A stretch of DNA of 64,000 bases from Flavobacteriales bacterium UBA2104 (GCA_002331485.1 DCYS01000022.1:68945-132944), one strand, 5' to 3'. Positions 43,701 to 52,832 are shown, numbered from the stretch's first letter. Numbers and translations are program-made. Notes: generated from the letters alone by a model not told the origin.

Positions 43701-43845
43701 ATGTAGAGTTTTCTCCATGAAATAAGAGTTTATCTGACATTTCAGCATTGACAGCATTCGTGTCTAAACTCATTCTATGAATCTGTGCATTTCCTACAGC
43801 ACTAATTGCTAAAAGAAAATAAATCAAAAGTTGTAGTAGCTTCAT
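40792..43845 (-). CDS. secreted protein with T9SS type A sorting domain
   Basis: A 1017-residue exported protein. It has an N-terminal signal peptide (LLIYFLLAISAVGNA), a long β-rich region with DLNNNTVYEPELGEYP (Ca-binding-like) near 170, and at the C-terminus the type A sorting domain: VYPNPTTDQFTVKW, IKIFSISG, PGVYLVKLG. T9SS would carry it to the surface. The function of the large region is unknown. It is bracketed by two identical palindromes. Confidence 0.88.
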   Translation of the reverse strand: MKLLQLLIYFLLAISAVGNAQIHRMSLDTNAVNAEMSDKLLFHGENSTSGYEVPAGNNTHLVFYGMFILAGHDQQGQLRMATMSSSSERDLYRGPYSSTDQYYDPIYMSENESSIWSVSRAQIIYHIDNYDQPNYQAPRGITEWPGNGNTSVGEAQQLAPFEDLNNNTVYEPELGEYPCIKGDKATYCILNDDGGDHYLSISEKLEIELHTMMYQFVSADYVDTTTFINTRVINRGSHNYSDFTLGFYLDPDIGFAEDEFIGCDSIRHLAYAYNGLNNDPGGQGSGSFGNNPPAVGFKVLNREMDYFGIPSNENSPIGIGFPANPTEYWDFLKGKWLDGTDYTYGGNGYGGSTSTTHLYTGNPATNTGWTEVDTDGQGASNDMGDRRMIMSIEPLNLSAGSDLEYDFAVITSRRGDHLENVQGVIDLADSVQQYYNNQIVNYNCQEQGTGIQDTFIVEEPNYKTMFEITRVDGEGNMMNDLELKEDTENAIIWDNNLDEITYKRGKGPIDAYLIDTVNYQLGHYVLKFNDYTNIDSANWTLYRYNLLGGFLFDSVESVNTIANGNEQLIPQWGMAIRIQQYEYLCSDGSNFCQEPNKIAQPISSSIEYSDTSHQWLSGVEHNNGFSPMNWVMSGDFSPSVNMNTTGVNNPFCYSSNFYDPQNMYTDLLDGIVSPGRLARYRGCSYRPIQVPGNPILSEGQFESYATNDLSTVHHPGVNIVLTENKSLWTRCAVIELNDDENTSLNNGKPGLLRQSPSVDKNGNQPGDPGYSDAEAGKGGTQPMGMGWFPGYAVDVETGRRLNMAFCENSTLINDNGDDMIWNPTERLMDSNGNYVLGGQHVIYVFGGEKHNMPNYDEGDFLYNNLSAQTATGFRNVYGNLSWVVNPLLEENETLLSTKTRIKIRTHKKFKERLLTGLNDTRPMFTFDVVPYQLVSNENHGELKTDEIKVYPNPTTDQFTVKWNGIKPSKIKIFSISGVLVFEKSVEDDKQTVVDLTAEKPGVYLVKLGQAVRKVVKH

Positions 43846-43940
43846 AACTCAGGTGTTTAATACTAAGCTATGACAAAATAATAATAGGTAAAAATGAAAC
43901 TATTGAAATGTGCAAATCAACTATTAAGCGGTTTCAGGAT

Positions 43941-43980
43941 TTTCCAGTTAGGGCGTATTGCAATACGCCCTAACTGGAAA
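43941..43980. repeat. perfect 40-bp palindrome, copy 2
   Basis: TTTCCAGTTAGGGCGTATTG followed by its exact inverse complement, between the icmF stop and the T9SS start. Shares its central 34 bp with 40722-40757. Confidence 0.9.
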
Positions 43981-44005
43981 GTCCATCTCAAAAGAAATCA
44001 ACTAC

Positions 44006-47000
44006 TTACATATTTCTTCGATACTGCCCTCCTACTTCGAACAATGCATTTGTGATCTGACCAAGTGAGCAGTACTTACAAACTTCCATCAATTCATCAA
44101 ACATATTCTCGTTGTTGATCGCAGCTTCTTGAAGTTTCTTTAACCATTTATCAGCTTCGCCCTCACGAGACTTGTGCAGTTCTGCGAGCATACTGATCTG
44201 GTATTCTTTTTCTTCTTTCGTTGCACGGATGACCTCTTTTGGAACAATCGTAGGTGAACCTTTCGAACTTTTGAAGGTATTTACTCCAATGATCGGGAAT
44301 TCTCCCGTATGTTTCAAGGTCTCGTAATAAAGTGATTCCTCCTGGATCTTTGAACGCTGATACATTGTTTCCATCGCTCCAAGTACTCCTCCTCTTTCAG
44401 TTATACGATCGAATTCAGCCAGCACAGCTTCTTCAACAAGGTCTGTTAATTCCTCGATAATGAATGATCCCTGAATTGGGTTTTCATTCTTCGCCAGTCC
44501 GAGCTCTTTATTGATGATCAACTGAATGGCCATCGCACGACGTACGGACTCCTCGGTAGGCGTTGTGATCGCCTCATCATACGCGTTCGTATGTAGTGAG
44601 TTACAGTTGTCGTAGATCGCGTAAAGTGCTTGTAAAGTCGTTCTAATATCGTTGAAATCGATCTCTTGAGCGTGTAACGAACGACCAGAAGTCTGAATAT
44701 GATACTTCAACATCTGGGCACGTTTGTTTGCTCCGTACTTCTCTTTCAAGGCTTTTGACCAGATTCTTCTTGCCACACGGCCGATCACAGCATATTCTGG
44801 ATCAATTCCATTCGAGAAGAAGAAGGAAAGGTTTGGACCGAATTTGTTAATATCCATTCCTCGACTCAAGTAATACTCTACATACGTAAATCCATTAGAA
44901 AGCGTCAATGCTAACTGCGTAATTGGATTTGCTCCAGCCTCAGAAATATGATATCCTGATATCGAAACTGAATAGAAGTTGCGGACAGCATAATCAATAA
45001 AGTATTCCTGAACATCTCCCATTAAACGAAGTGCAAACTCCGTAGAGAAGATACACGTATTCTGCGCCTGATCCTCTTTAAGGATATCCGCCTGAACAGT
45101 TCCTCTCACAACAGCTAATGTTTCAGCTTTGATCTTCGCATAGACATCTGCAGGAAGCACTTGATCACCAGTTACTCCTAATAGCATTAACCCAAGTCCA
45201 TCGTTTCCTTCTGGAAGCTCTCCCTGGTATTGTGGCTGTTTTGTTCCCTTTTCTTTGAATATCTTATCGATCTTAGCCTGAACTTCTTTTTCCAGTCCGT
45301 TTGCCTTAATGTACTTTTCACAAGCTTGATCGATCGCAGCATTCATAAAGAATCCTAACAACATTGGCGCTGGACCATTAATCGTCATGGAAACTGAAGT
45401 TTTCGGATCACTTAGATCGAATCCTGAATACAATTTCTTTGCATCATCCAAACAACAGATCGACACACCTGAGTTACCGATCTTACCATAAATATCAGGA
45501 CGTTTTGCTGGATCATTACCATACAACGTTACCGAGTCAAATGCCGTAGAAAGACGTTTTGCCGGCATTCCAAGACTCACGTAATGGAAACGCTTGTTTG
45601 TTCGTTCTGGGCCACCTTCACCAGCGAACATTCTCGTAGGATCCTCACCTTCTCTTTTAAAAGGGAAAAGTCCAGCTGTATATGGAAATTCTCCAGGTAC
45701 ATTTTCCTGTAAGATCCATTTAAGAATATCTCCCCATGAAGAGTATTTTGGCAACGCCACTTTTGGGATCTGCAAGTGAGATAACGATTCTGTATGTGTT
45801 TGGATCTTAAGTTCCTTATCTCTTACCTTAAACGTAAAGATCGGATCATTGTATTTTTTCACCTTATCTCCCCATGTTTCAATAGCTTCCCAGTTGTGAG
45901 GATTTAGGTTCATTTTTTCTTTCTCAAATGCTTCTTGTAGTCCTTTGATCAATCGGTCCTTATCTTCGATATCACTTGATTCTAGCGAGTCGATCGATTT
46001 CTGGAATCCATAGAGTTTATCGGCAACAGCTACCTGCTGCTCTACCCATTTATCATAGGCTCTGTTGTTTTCAGAAATCTCAGATAAATAACGTGTTCTT
46101 TCTGGAGGAATAACATACACCTTCTCAGACATCTCATCTGTAATCTCAAATGTAGATTCCAGTGTTGCATTTGTCTTCTCATTGATGGTATCGATCAATA
46201 CCTTGTAAAGCTGATTCATTCCAGGATCATTGAACTGAGAGGCGATCGTACCATATACTGGCATATCATCTACTTCAGCATCCCACATCTGATGATTTCG
46301 CTGATACTGTTTTCTAACATCTCTCAATGCATCTAATGCACCGCGTTTATCAAACTTGTTAAGTGCGATCACATCTGCAAAATCAAGCATGTCGATCTTC
46401 TCCAGCTGAGTTGCTGCACCATATTCTGGTGTCATCACATAGAGACTAACATCAGAATGATCCATGATCTCAGTATCAGATTGACCTATTCCTGAAGTTT
46501 CCAAAATGATCAAATCGTACTCGGCAGCTTTTAAAACCAAAAGTGCCTCAGCAACATGCTTTGATAAAGCTAAATTTGACTGACGAGTAGCCAAAGAACG
46601 CATATAAACACGATTACTTGAGATCGAATTCATTCGGATACGGTCACCTAATAATGCCCCACCCGTTTTACGTTTTGATGGATCTACAGAAACAACTGCT
46701 ATATTTTTCTCATCGAAGTCAGAAAGAAAACGACGAACAAGTTCATCTACTAGTGATGACTTCCCTGCTCCACCAGTACCCGTAATGCCTAAAACAGGAG
46801 TATTTACTTTACCAGCCAGTTGGTGAATCTCATCTAACAACTTCTTTGATTCCTTTGGAAAGTTCTCAGCAGCGGAAATGACCTGAGCTGTCTTCGCATT
46901 ATCTTTCTCTTTCAATTTAGCGACTTCTACATTCACGTTTTCTCCAACAGCGAAATCTGATTGTTCCACAAGATCGTTGATCATTCCTTGAAGCCCCATT

Positions 47001-47386
47001 TCACGTCCATCATCAGGATGGTAGATACGTGTTATTCCGTATTCATGAAGTTCTTTAATTTCATCTGGAAGGATAGTCCCCCCTCCTCCGGCGAAGATCT
47101 TAATTTGAGGAGCACCTTTTTCCTGAAGCAAATCATACATATATTTTAAATACTCTGTATGTCCTCCTTGATAAGAAGTCATTGCTATGGCTTGAACATC
47201 TTCTTGAATTGCACAATCAACTACCTCTTCCACGCTTCTATCATGCCCAAGGTGAATCACTTCACAACCTGTTGATTGAATTATACGACGCATTATATTG
47301 ATCGCCGCATCATGGCCATCAAAAAGCGAGGCTGCTGTTACAATTCTTACTTTATTCTTTGGTTTATAAGGTGCTACTTTTTCCAT
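44006..47386 (-). CDS. icmF: fused isobutyryl-CoA mutase (IcmF)
   Basis: A 1126-residue adenosylcobalamin enzyme interconverting isobutyryl- and butyryl-CoA (some also pivalyl/isovaleryl). Domain order: B12-binding (DGHDAAI at 23-29, with the cobalt-ligand His), MeaB-like G-protein chaperone (GTGGAGKSS at 203-211, ALNKFDKRG near 348), then the mutase barrel, with YPYT-like region FPYTAGLFPFKREGEDPTR. The fusion order identifies IcmF over methylmalonyl-CoA mutase. It stands alone, with its own promoter. Confidence 0.93.
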   Translation of the reverse strand: MEKVAPYKPKNKVRIVTAASLFDGHDAAINIMRRIIQSTGCEVIHLGHDRSVEEVVDCAIQEDVQAIAMTSYQGGHTEYLKYMYDLLQEKGAPQIKIFAGGGGTILPDEIKELHEYGITRIYHPDDGREMGLQGMINDLVEQSDFAVGENVNVEVAKLKEKDNAKTAQVISAAENFPKESKKLLDEIHQLAGKVNTPVLGITGTGGAGKSSLVDELVRRFLSDFDEKNIAVVSVDPSKRKTGGALLGDRIRMNSISSNRVYMRSLATRQSNLALSKHVAEALLVLKAAEYDLIILETSGIGQSDTEIMDHSDVSLYVMTPEYGAATQLEKIDMLDFADVIALNKFDKRGALDALRDVRKQYQRNHQMWDAEVDDMPVYGTIASQFNDPGMNQLYKVLIDTINEKTNATLESTFEITDEMSEKVYVIPPERTRYLSEISENNRAYDKWVEQQVAVADKLYGFQKSIDSLESSDIEDKDRLIKGLQEAFEKEKMNLNPHNWEAIETWGDKVKKYNDPIFTFKVRDKELKIQTHTESLSHLQIPKVALPKYSSWGDILKWILQENVPGEFPYTAGLFPFKREGEDPTRMFAGEGGPERTNKRFHYVSLGMPAKRLSTAFDSVTLYGNDPAKRPDIYGKIGNSGVSICCLDDAKKLYSGFDLSDPKTSVSMTINGPAPMLLGFFMNAAIDQACEKYIKANGLEKEVQAKIDKIFKEKGTKQPQYQGELPEGNDGLGLMLLGVTGDQVLPADVYAKIKAETLAVVRGTVQADILKEDQAQNTCIFSTEFALRLMGDVQEYFIDYAVRNFYSVSISGYHISEAGANPITQLALTLSNGFTYVEYYLSRGMDINKFGPNLSFFFSNGIDPEYAVIGRVARRIWSKALKEKYGANKRAQMLKYHIQTSGRSLHAQEIDFNDIRTTLQALYAIYDNCNSLHTNAYDEAITTPTEESVRRAMAIQLIINKELGLAKNENPIQGSFIIEELTDLVEEAVLAEFDRITERGGVLGAMETMYQRSKIQEESLYYETLKHTGEFPIIGVNTFKSSKGSPTIVPKEVIRATKEEKEYQISMLAELHKSREGEADKWLKKLQEAAINNENMFDELMEVCKYCSLGQITNALFEVGGQYRRNM

Positions 47387-47409
47387 AATTCATTTACTGT
47401 GAATGCGCA

Positions 47410-47417
47410 CAAATATA
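47410..47417 (-). promoter_or_regulatory. -7 element TATATTTG of icmF
   Basis: On the minus strand TATATTTG is 23 bases before the icmF ATG. Confidence 0.6.
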
Positions 47418-47574
47418 AGCAGATTTCATCGATTTGAGCGTTGTAAAGACTGATAAATCGGGTACAAACATCATAGAATTAACATTGATAACATTTAGTT
47501 TTTAAACATTAATTTAAGTGGGATCCGTACATTATTATCCCGAACATGTTATTTTTGATTTCAAACACAAACTT

Positions 47575-47934
47575 ATGAGCAGTTTAGAAGATGACCTTCA
47601 ATTAGATAATGAATACCTTGGAAATGAAAAAGTTCCAAATAGCGGAGGAATACTCGCACTTGGTATCATTTCAATTATCCCCGGATGCTTTTGTTATGCT
47701 TTGCCTGGGGTAATCTGTGGCATCATTGCTTTGGTAATGGCGAGTAAATCTTTGAAGTTAATCGAAGAAAATCCAACTAGGTATACCGATAGCTCAATTC
47801 AACAATTAAAGGCGGGCAAAGTTTGTGCGATCATTGGTTTGTCTTTATCTTCACTGTTCTTTTTATTCATTATTCTATATGCGATAATAATGGGAAGCTT
47901 CTTTTTCTCAATGTTAAGTATGGGAGTACAATAG
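47575..47934 (+). CDS. CCC-motif/DUF4190-type membrane protein
   Basis: A 119-residue protein with two pairs of hydrophobic segments (about 24-57 and 82-110) and the conserved ENPTRYTDSSIQQLKAGKVCAIIGL linker seen in small Bacteroidota membrane proteins. Cys residues lie in the first span (PGCFCYALPGVIC). ATG at 47575 is preferred over a GTG at 47518. Function unknown. Four bases from the DUF2752 gene, a common pairing in Bacteroidota. Confidence 0.8.
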   Translation: MSSLEDDLQLDNEYLGNEKVPNSGGILALGIISIIPGCFCYALPGVICGIIALVMASKSLKLIEENPTRYTDSSIQQLKAGKVCAIIGLSLSSLFFLFIILYAIIMGSFFFSMLSMGVQ

Positions 47935-47938
47935 AATT

Positions 47939-48211
47939 ATGGAAGAGCATCTTCTTACTTGTAGCTTTAAGTCACAATTCGGAGTAGAGTGTCTTGGATG
48001 TGGAACGCAGCGCTCAGTGCTCGCATTGCTGCGCGGAGACATTGTAGAGTCATTCTTACTCAATCCAGGAGTATTATTGATGATCCTAACCGTTTTGATC
48101 GGTGCTTTTGCGATCTATAAACGATCAAAATACATTTACCGAATTTTCGTTACTGGCGTTTCGCTTGCAGCAATTGGGATGGTTGTTAGACTTACTCTAC
48201 ACTTAATTTAG
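47939..48211 (+). CDS. DUF2752 membrane protein
   Basis: A 90-residue protein with the family motif CLGCGTQRSVLALLRGD (about residues 18-34) and two or three spans after it. Function unknown. It ends four bases inside the end of the convergent DAHP synthase gene. Confidence 0.88.
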   Translation: MEEHLLTCSFKSQFGVECLGCGTQRSVLALLRGDIVESFLLNPGVLLMILTVLIGAFAIYKRSKYIYRIFVTGVSLAAIGMVVRLTLHLI

Positions 48212-49290
48212 CCCTTCAAATCAGGATTCATCACTTTCGTTTGATGCCTTATGGATTCCTGGTGAATTGCATCCATCAAAGCGCGCACAAATTCTTTTGT
48301 CAAATGGAAATCTGTTGCTTGACCCAACCTATTTTCGATAACTTTTCTCCAATGTTCCTGTTGCAGAATGGTAATATCATTTTCTCTTTTATAGATACCA
48401 ACCTCCTCAGCTAATTTCATTCGGTTGCTAAGCATATCAAACAATTTATCGTCTTGAGCTGCGATCTTTGCTCTCATTAATTCAATATAGTCTAAAGCAT
48501 CTCCAGAGATCGCCTCCTTTCTCAACACAATCTGATCGATGATCTCATGTAATCCGTCTGGAGTAACTTGTTGAGCTGGATCAGAAAGTGCATCATCTGG
48601 AGTAGGATGAGTTTCGATCATCAAACCGGTAAAATTCAAATCCATAGCTTTTTGTGAAACCTGAAGCAGACCTGCTCTCTTCCCTGATATATGGCTTGGG
48701 TCACAGATCACGGGTATTTCAGGCATTTTTTCCATCAATGCAATAGGAATCTCCCAACTAGGAACGTTTCGATACTTAGGGTGATTATAAACAGAGAAAC
48801 CGCGATGTAAAGCAACGAGATCGGTAATGCCTGCTTTCATAAGTCTTTCCATGGCTCCAATCCATAACATTAGATCTGGATTTACTGGGTTTTTAACCAT
48901 TACTGTTATGTCAGTTCCTTTGATGGCGTCGGCAATTTCTTGAACCGCAAAAGGATTAACAGTTGTTCTGGCACCAATCCATAAAACATCTATCTCAGCT
49001 TTTAGCGCCAACTCTACATGCTTAGCATTCGCTACTTCGGTCGTCACAGGAAGCCCTACAGATCTTCCCGCCTCTACCAACCACGGTAAAGCCTCTTCTC
49101 CCAATCCTTCAAAAGAATTAGGACGAGTTCTTGGTTTCCAGATTCCTCCTCTTAGCATTGATGTTCTTCCGTCACGAGCCAGATCCTGAGCAACGTTCAT
49201 TACCTGCTCCTCTGATTCTACACTGCACGGGCCCGCTATCAAAAAGGGGCGCTTGATCTCCTCTGCTCTATCTTTTAATTTTAACTTCAT
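48208..49290 (-). CDS. DAHP synthase/chorismate mutase fusion
   Basis: A 360-residue bifunctional enzyme. The N-terminal DAHP synthase (about 1-265) has AGPCSVES, GGIWKPRTRP, DVLWIGARTTVNPF, VKNPVNPD, CDPSHISGKR and the metal-site HPTPDDALSD. The C-terminal AroQ-type chorismate mutase (about 270-360) is a helical domain with MRAKIAAQDDKLFDMLSNRM. It links the first shikimate step and prephenate formation, allowing feedback through the mutase domain. Confidence 0.94.
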   Translation of the reverse strand: MKLKLKDRAEEIKRPFLIAGPCSVESEEQVMNVAQDLARDGRTSMLRGGIWKPRTRPNSFEGLGEEALPWLVEAGRSVGLPVTTEVANAKHVELALKAEIDVLWIGARTTVNPFAVQEIADAIKGTDITVMVKNPVNPDLMLWIGAMERLMKAGITDLVALHRGFSVYNHPKYRNVPSWEIPIALMEKMPEIPVICDPSHISGKRAGLLQVSQKAMDLNFTGLMIETHPTPDDALSDPAQQVTPDGLHEIIDQIVLRKEAISGDALDYIELMRAKIAAQDDKLFDMLSNRMKLAEEVGIYKRENDITILQQEHWRKVIENRLGQATDFHLTKEFVRALMDAIHQESIRHQTKVMNPDLKG

Positions 49291-49336
49291 CTCTTAAACT
49301 AAAACAGTTGTTTAATATTTTTTGTTCCATAAAAAA

Positions 49337-49362
49337 ATCCCATCCGCGAAAGCGAATGGGAT
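49337..49362 (-). terminator. terminator of the lipoprotein/small-ORF transcript
   Basis: ATCCCAT/ATGGGAT and CGC-GAAA-GCG form one hairpin, and seven A upstream become the U run on the minus strand. Confidence 0.8.
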
Positions 49363-49493
49363 CAATATTATCATAGCAGTATTACCCTATTCGCTTTGCA
49401 AATAGTTATACCACCAGTTATTTTTCATTGTTATCATGACACCAAAAGTAAGAGAAAATATCAAATTGAAACAAAAAATAAGATTTTACTTCA

Positions 49494-49649
49494 TTAACCC
49501 CTCAAATCACTTGTTCCTTGATAGATCGCTAATCCTGCAATTCCAAGAAATAAAGCGTGCTTGTAATCAAATCCTGAAAGCGCCATATCATAGATCGTTA
49601 ACCCCACTAATCCTAATCCGACGTAAAACTGAAATTTAATATTCTTCAT
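49494..49649 (-). CDS. small membrane protein (51 aa)
   Basis: A short frame from ATG 49649 to TAA at 49494, two bases after the lipoprotein stop. It reads MKNIKFQFYVGLGLVGL, then a second hydrophobic segment ALFLGIAGLAIYQG. Two spans and a basic start fit a small inner-membrane protein. A strong terminator follows 130 bases downstream, supporting a real transcript. Confidence 0.6.
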   Translation of the reverse strand: MKNIKFQFYVGLGLVGLTIYDMALSGFDYKHALFLGIAGLAIYQGTSDLRG

Positions 49650-49651
49650 TA

Positions 49652-50176
49652 TTACCAAGGAATATTTTCGAAACCGCCATTCTTTATGATCAAGGTATCC
49701 AGACTATTCTGATCTGAAAGGAACTTACATTCAAAGAATCCGCTTAACCGTTGTTCTGTATTATTGATCTCACTAAATAAAACTGTCCCTTCTACTAAAA
49801 CCGAATGTGGCACTCCTCTAAACGTAGCTGAAGAATTCGTTACCTCAATAGGTCGAGCTCCAAGTGAATCACCATCACCGAAATTTACAGAAACATTTAT
49901 CGAATCATTTTGAAAGTTCAACACCCAATCAGGGAGCTTAACCAACTCTCTATTTGAAAAAGAGAGCGCTTCACCTTGAACATTTGCCAACATTACTTCG
50001 ATCGGTTGATCATCATTCTCATCTTGGCAAGGTGGACAAACACCACCGCAATCGGTTTGTTCTTCACTGCCCGGAGAAAATTCACCATCCTGACAAGATT
50101 GTTCATCCTTCTTACATGACATCAGCATAGAACTAATCAGGAAAACAAAACTCAGATAATAGGTAAACTTTTTCAT
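49652..50176 (-). CDS. lipoprotein of unknown function
   Basis: A 174-residue protein with a lipoprotein signal (LISSMLMSC, Cys near 21). The mature N-terminus has the Cys-rich motif CQDGEFSPGSEEQTDCGGVCPPC in part, often seen in secreted Bacteroidota proteins. The remainder is β-rich. Likely at the outer membrane. It starts four bases from the divergent YigZ-like gene. Confidence 0.8.
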   Translation of the reverse strand: MKKFTYYLSFVFLISSMLMSCKKDEQSCQDGEFSPGSEEQTDCGGVCPPCQDENDDQPIEVMLANVQGEALSFSNRELVKLPDWVLNFQNDSINVSVNFGDGDSLGARPIEVTNSSATFRGVPHSVLVEGTVLFSEINNTEQRLSGFFECKFLSDQNSLDTLIIKNGGFENIPW

Positions 50177-50179
50177 TAT

Positions 50180-50833
50180 TTGACTGATATAAATACTTTT
50201 GTTGGAAAATCAAAGTTACTGAAAATACCAACAACATACAAAACGCTGAAAGGCACTTCTGAAGGGCAGTATAAAGAAAAAGGGTCCAAGTTTATTGGGA
50301 TCGCTCAAAACTGTGAAGATGAGGAAGAGGCCAAGGTATTATTGGATAAATGGCGTAATGATCATTATCAAGCCAGGCATTTGTGCTGGGCATATCGATT
50401 TGGTATTCAAAAAGATGTTTACAGAGCGAATGATGATGGGGAGCCCAGTAACAGTGCAGGAGCTCCGATTCTTGGTCAAATCCAATCGTATGACCTGACA
50501 AACGTTTTGATCGGTGTCGTGAGATATTACGGTGGAACAAAACTAGGGGTTGGTGGCTTGATCAATGCTTATCGAACAGGAGCAAAAGAAGCCATCGAAA
50601 ATGGTAAGATCATTACGGAGACAGTTAAGGATCGATTTAAGCTCTTTTTTGACTATGCAGATATGCCGCATATCATGAATGATGTAAAGGAGAGTGATGC
50701 CGAGATCAAAGAACAGACTTTCGAACACGACTGTTATTTGCGAATCGCCATCAAAATCGAACAATCTCCATTACTACAAGAGCAACTAAAGAAATACAAT
50801 TCACTTAAAATTGAGAAAATTGGCACATTTTAA
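50180..50833 (+). CDS. IMPACT/YigZ family protein
   Basis: A 217-residue protein. The N-terminal IMPACT domain has SEGQYKEKGSKFIGIAQ, ARHLCWAYRFG, DDGEPSNSAGAPILGQI and YYGGTKLGVGGLINAYR. A DUF1949-like C-terminal domain follows. Role in bacteria unclear (YigZ of E. coli has been studied structurally). The start is uncertain: TTG at 50180 is the longest, but a -7 element TACTTTTG lies at 50194-50201, after it, so a CTG at 50219 could be used. No ATG is available. Confidence 0.85.
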   Translation: MTDINTFVGKSKLLKIPTTYKTLKGTSEGQYKEKGSKFIGIAQNCEDEEEAKVLLDKWRNDHYQARHLCWAYRFGIQKDVYRANDDGEPSNSAGAPILGQIQSYDLTNVLIGVVRYYGGTKLGVGGLINAYRTGAKEAIENGKIITETVKDRFKLFFDYADMPHIMNDVKESDAEIKEQTFEHDCYLRIAIKIEQSPLLQEQLKKYNSLKIEKIGTF

Positions 50834-51761
50834 TCCTGAATTATTAGAACAGCTTATATCGATCAGAGGAGCCTCTGGAGATGAAGAAAAGATCCGTGAC
50901 TTTATTCTCGATCATGTTGATAAGCATAAAGCAGACTGGAAAAAAGAACCAGAAGTGTATTTTGGCGATGGATTTCAAGATGCTATAATACTTATATTCG
51001 GAAAGCCCAAAACTGCAATATTTGCACACATAGATACAATAGGATTCACGACTGCATATGATAAGAACTTAATTAGGATCGGTGGACCGAGAGCAATTGA
51101 CGGAATGAAGCTCGTTGGACAAGACAGTCAGGGAGAAATAGAAACGGAACTAATGGTGATCGAAGACGATGAAGGTCAAAAGAGTCTCAAATATGTGTTG
51201 GACCGCGAGATCGATCGCGGAACAAACTTGACCTTTAAGCCGAATTTCAGACTTAACGAAAGCTATGTCCAATCTCCTTATCTCGATAATCGACTGGGAG
51301 TTTTGAATGGACTAAATGCTGCACAACATATCGAAAATGGTGCAATTGTTTTCTCAACTTATGAAGAACATGGAGGAGGAAGCGTTGGATTTCTTGGGAA
51401 ATGGCTTTACGAGAAATATAATGTTCATCAAGCCTTGATATCTGATATTACTTGGGTAACAGATGGTATTCGTCATGGTGGTGGGGTAGTAATTTCCATG
51501 CGCGACAGTGGTGTACCTCGAAAAAGTTATTTGAATAAGATCATCGATATTGCCAGAAAGAATAATATCCATTTTCAACTTGAAGTTGAATCCGCGGGAG
51601 GTAGTGATGGCACTATGTTACAAAAAACTGATCTTCCGTTTGATTGGTGTTTCATTGGAGCTCCAGAAGATCATGTTCACTCCCCAGATGAAAAGGTTTT
51701 CCTCAACGATATCGAAGATATGATGGAACTCTACATCACTTTGATGAAAGAGATGAATTAA
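50811..51761 (+). CDS. M42-family aminopeptidase-like protein
   Basis: A 316-residue metallopeptidase relative of glutamyl aminopeptidases. Metal and catalytic residues are seen in FAHIDTIGF, SPYLDNRLGVL, TYEEHGGGS, ISDITW and EDHVHSPDE. TTG at 50811 or 50820 starts inside the YigZ gene, so the two are coupled. Its stop overlaps the end of the convergent FkbM gene by four bases. Confidence 0.85.
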   Translation: MRKLAHFNPELLEQLISIRGASGDEEKIRDFILDHVDKHKADWKKEPEVYFGDGFQDAIILIFGKPKTAIFAHIDTIGFTTAYDKNLIRIGGPRAIDGMKLVGQDSQGEIETELMVIEDDEGQKSLKYVLDREIDRGTNLTFKPNFRLNESYVQSPYLDNRLGVLNGLNAAQHIENGAIVFSTYEEHGGGSVGFLGKWLYEKYNVHQALISDITWVTDGIRHGGGVVISMRDSGVPRKSYLNKIIDIARKNNIHFQLEVESAGGSDGTMLQKTDLPFDWCFIGAPEDHVHSPDEKVFLNDIEDMMELYITLMKEMN

Positions 51762-52648
51762 ATAGCTGAAGGAATACAGATCAAATTATCATGGGTAGGC
51801 AAGTCATCTACAGAATCAATTTTGATCAATGGAGATCGTCTCAACTTTGTTCCTTTTAGCTTATAAAACTTATATCGCGGCTGGGTATCCTGAATAAAAT
51901 TGTATAGATCTGATCTCGAATAATCCTGATGTTCTGTCTCCTCGGTGCATTCCACTATTAAAACCGGTGGGTGATCTCTTTTTAATAATGACGTTGCTCC
52001 TTTAAGCACTTCAAGTTCATAGCCTTCGACATCTATCTTAACAAGGTCTACTAATCTTCCATCAATAATTTTATCTAGTTTGGTTATTTCGATCTCTGAA
52101 CCTTGAGCCTCATCACTATTTTTTACCAGACTTGCAGCTCCCCGGTTTATCGACCAATTGTCGTAAAGCTTTTTAGTTTCACTTTTTGAACCTAAACCTT
52201 TTTTGATCAGTTGGATCTTATCTTCAAAACTATTGATTGAAATATTGTGCTCTGCGATCTTATAGGTCTCAATATTTGGCTCAAATGCAATGACCCTACC
52301 ATCATCTCCAGTTTTCAGAGCTGCATATAGAGACATCAATCCTATGTTAGCCCCAACATCTATAAAAGTTCCTTCTTCTGGTAAAAATCGGTCGATGACA
52401 TCCAACGTTCCCATTTCATAAGTTCCCGTGAAATACAACGTGTTTTCTACTCCTTTATCTTTTACTGGGTCAATATAGATCAACAGTTCATTCGGAAGTC
52501 TTAAGTGAACAGATTTAGTTGGTTTTGGGATCAACCAATTGGGCATGTTATGAGCTAATCTTCTGAATAGAGGCAAATCTATATTGATCAGCCACTGTAT
52601 GAAAAAATGACGATACTTATAATCGATATAATCAGCAGAAACACTCAT
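51758..52648 (-). CDS. FkbM family methyltransferase
   Basis: A 296-residue SAM-dependent methyltransferase. GTFIDVGANIGLMSLYAAL is the SAM loop, followed by VIAFEPNIETYKIAEHNI and VDLVKIDVEGYELEVLKGA. FkbM proteins methylate sugar or polyketide hydroxyls; the substrate here is not known. ATG at 52648 (MSVSADYIDY) is preferred; the frame is open to 52711. Confidence 0.88.
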   Translation of the reverse strand: MSVSADYIDYKYRHFFIQWLINIDLPLFRRLAHNMPNWLIPKPTKSVHLRLPNELLIYIDPVKDKGVENTLYFTGTYEMGTLDVIDRFLPEEGTFIDVGANIGLMSLYAALKTGDDGRVIAFEPNIETYKIAEHNISINSFEDKIQLIKKGLGSKSETKKLYDNWSINRGAASLVKNSDEAQGSEIEITKLDKIIDGRLVDLVKIDVEGYELEVLKGATSLLKRDHPPVLIVECTEETEHQDYSRSDLYNFIQDTQPRYKFYKLKGTKLRRSPLIKIDSVDDLPTHDNLICIPSAI

Positions 52649-52832
52649 TTTACTTATGAGAACTAAGTTAAATAAAAAATTAGTTTTAGAATTCTTTGAA
52701 TGACGCATCAATTCGGAATTAATTTGACTGTCAATTCAAATATCTCATGTTTTTATTCGTTAGATTAAAACTTATGAAACCGAAAGGGCTTTGTTTCTAC
52801 AGAAAAGCTATTTTTGGGGATTTTTATTGCGA

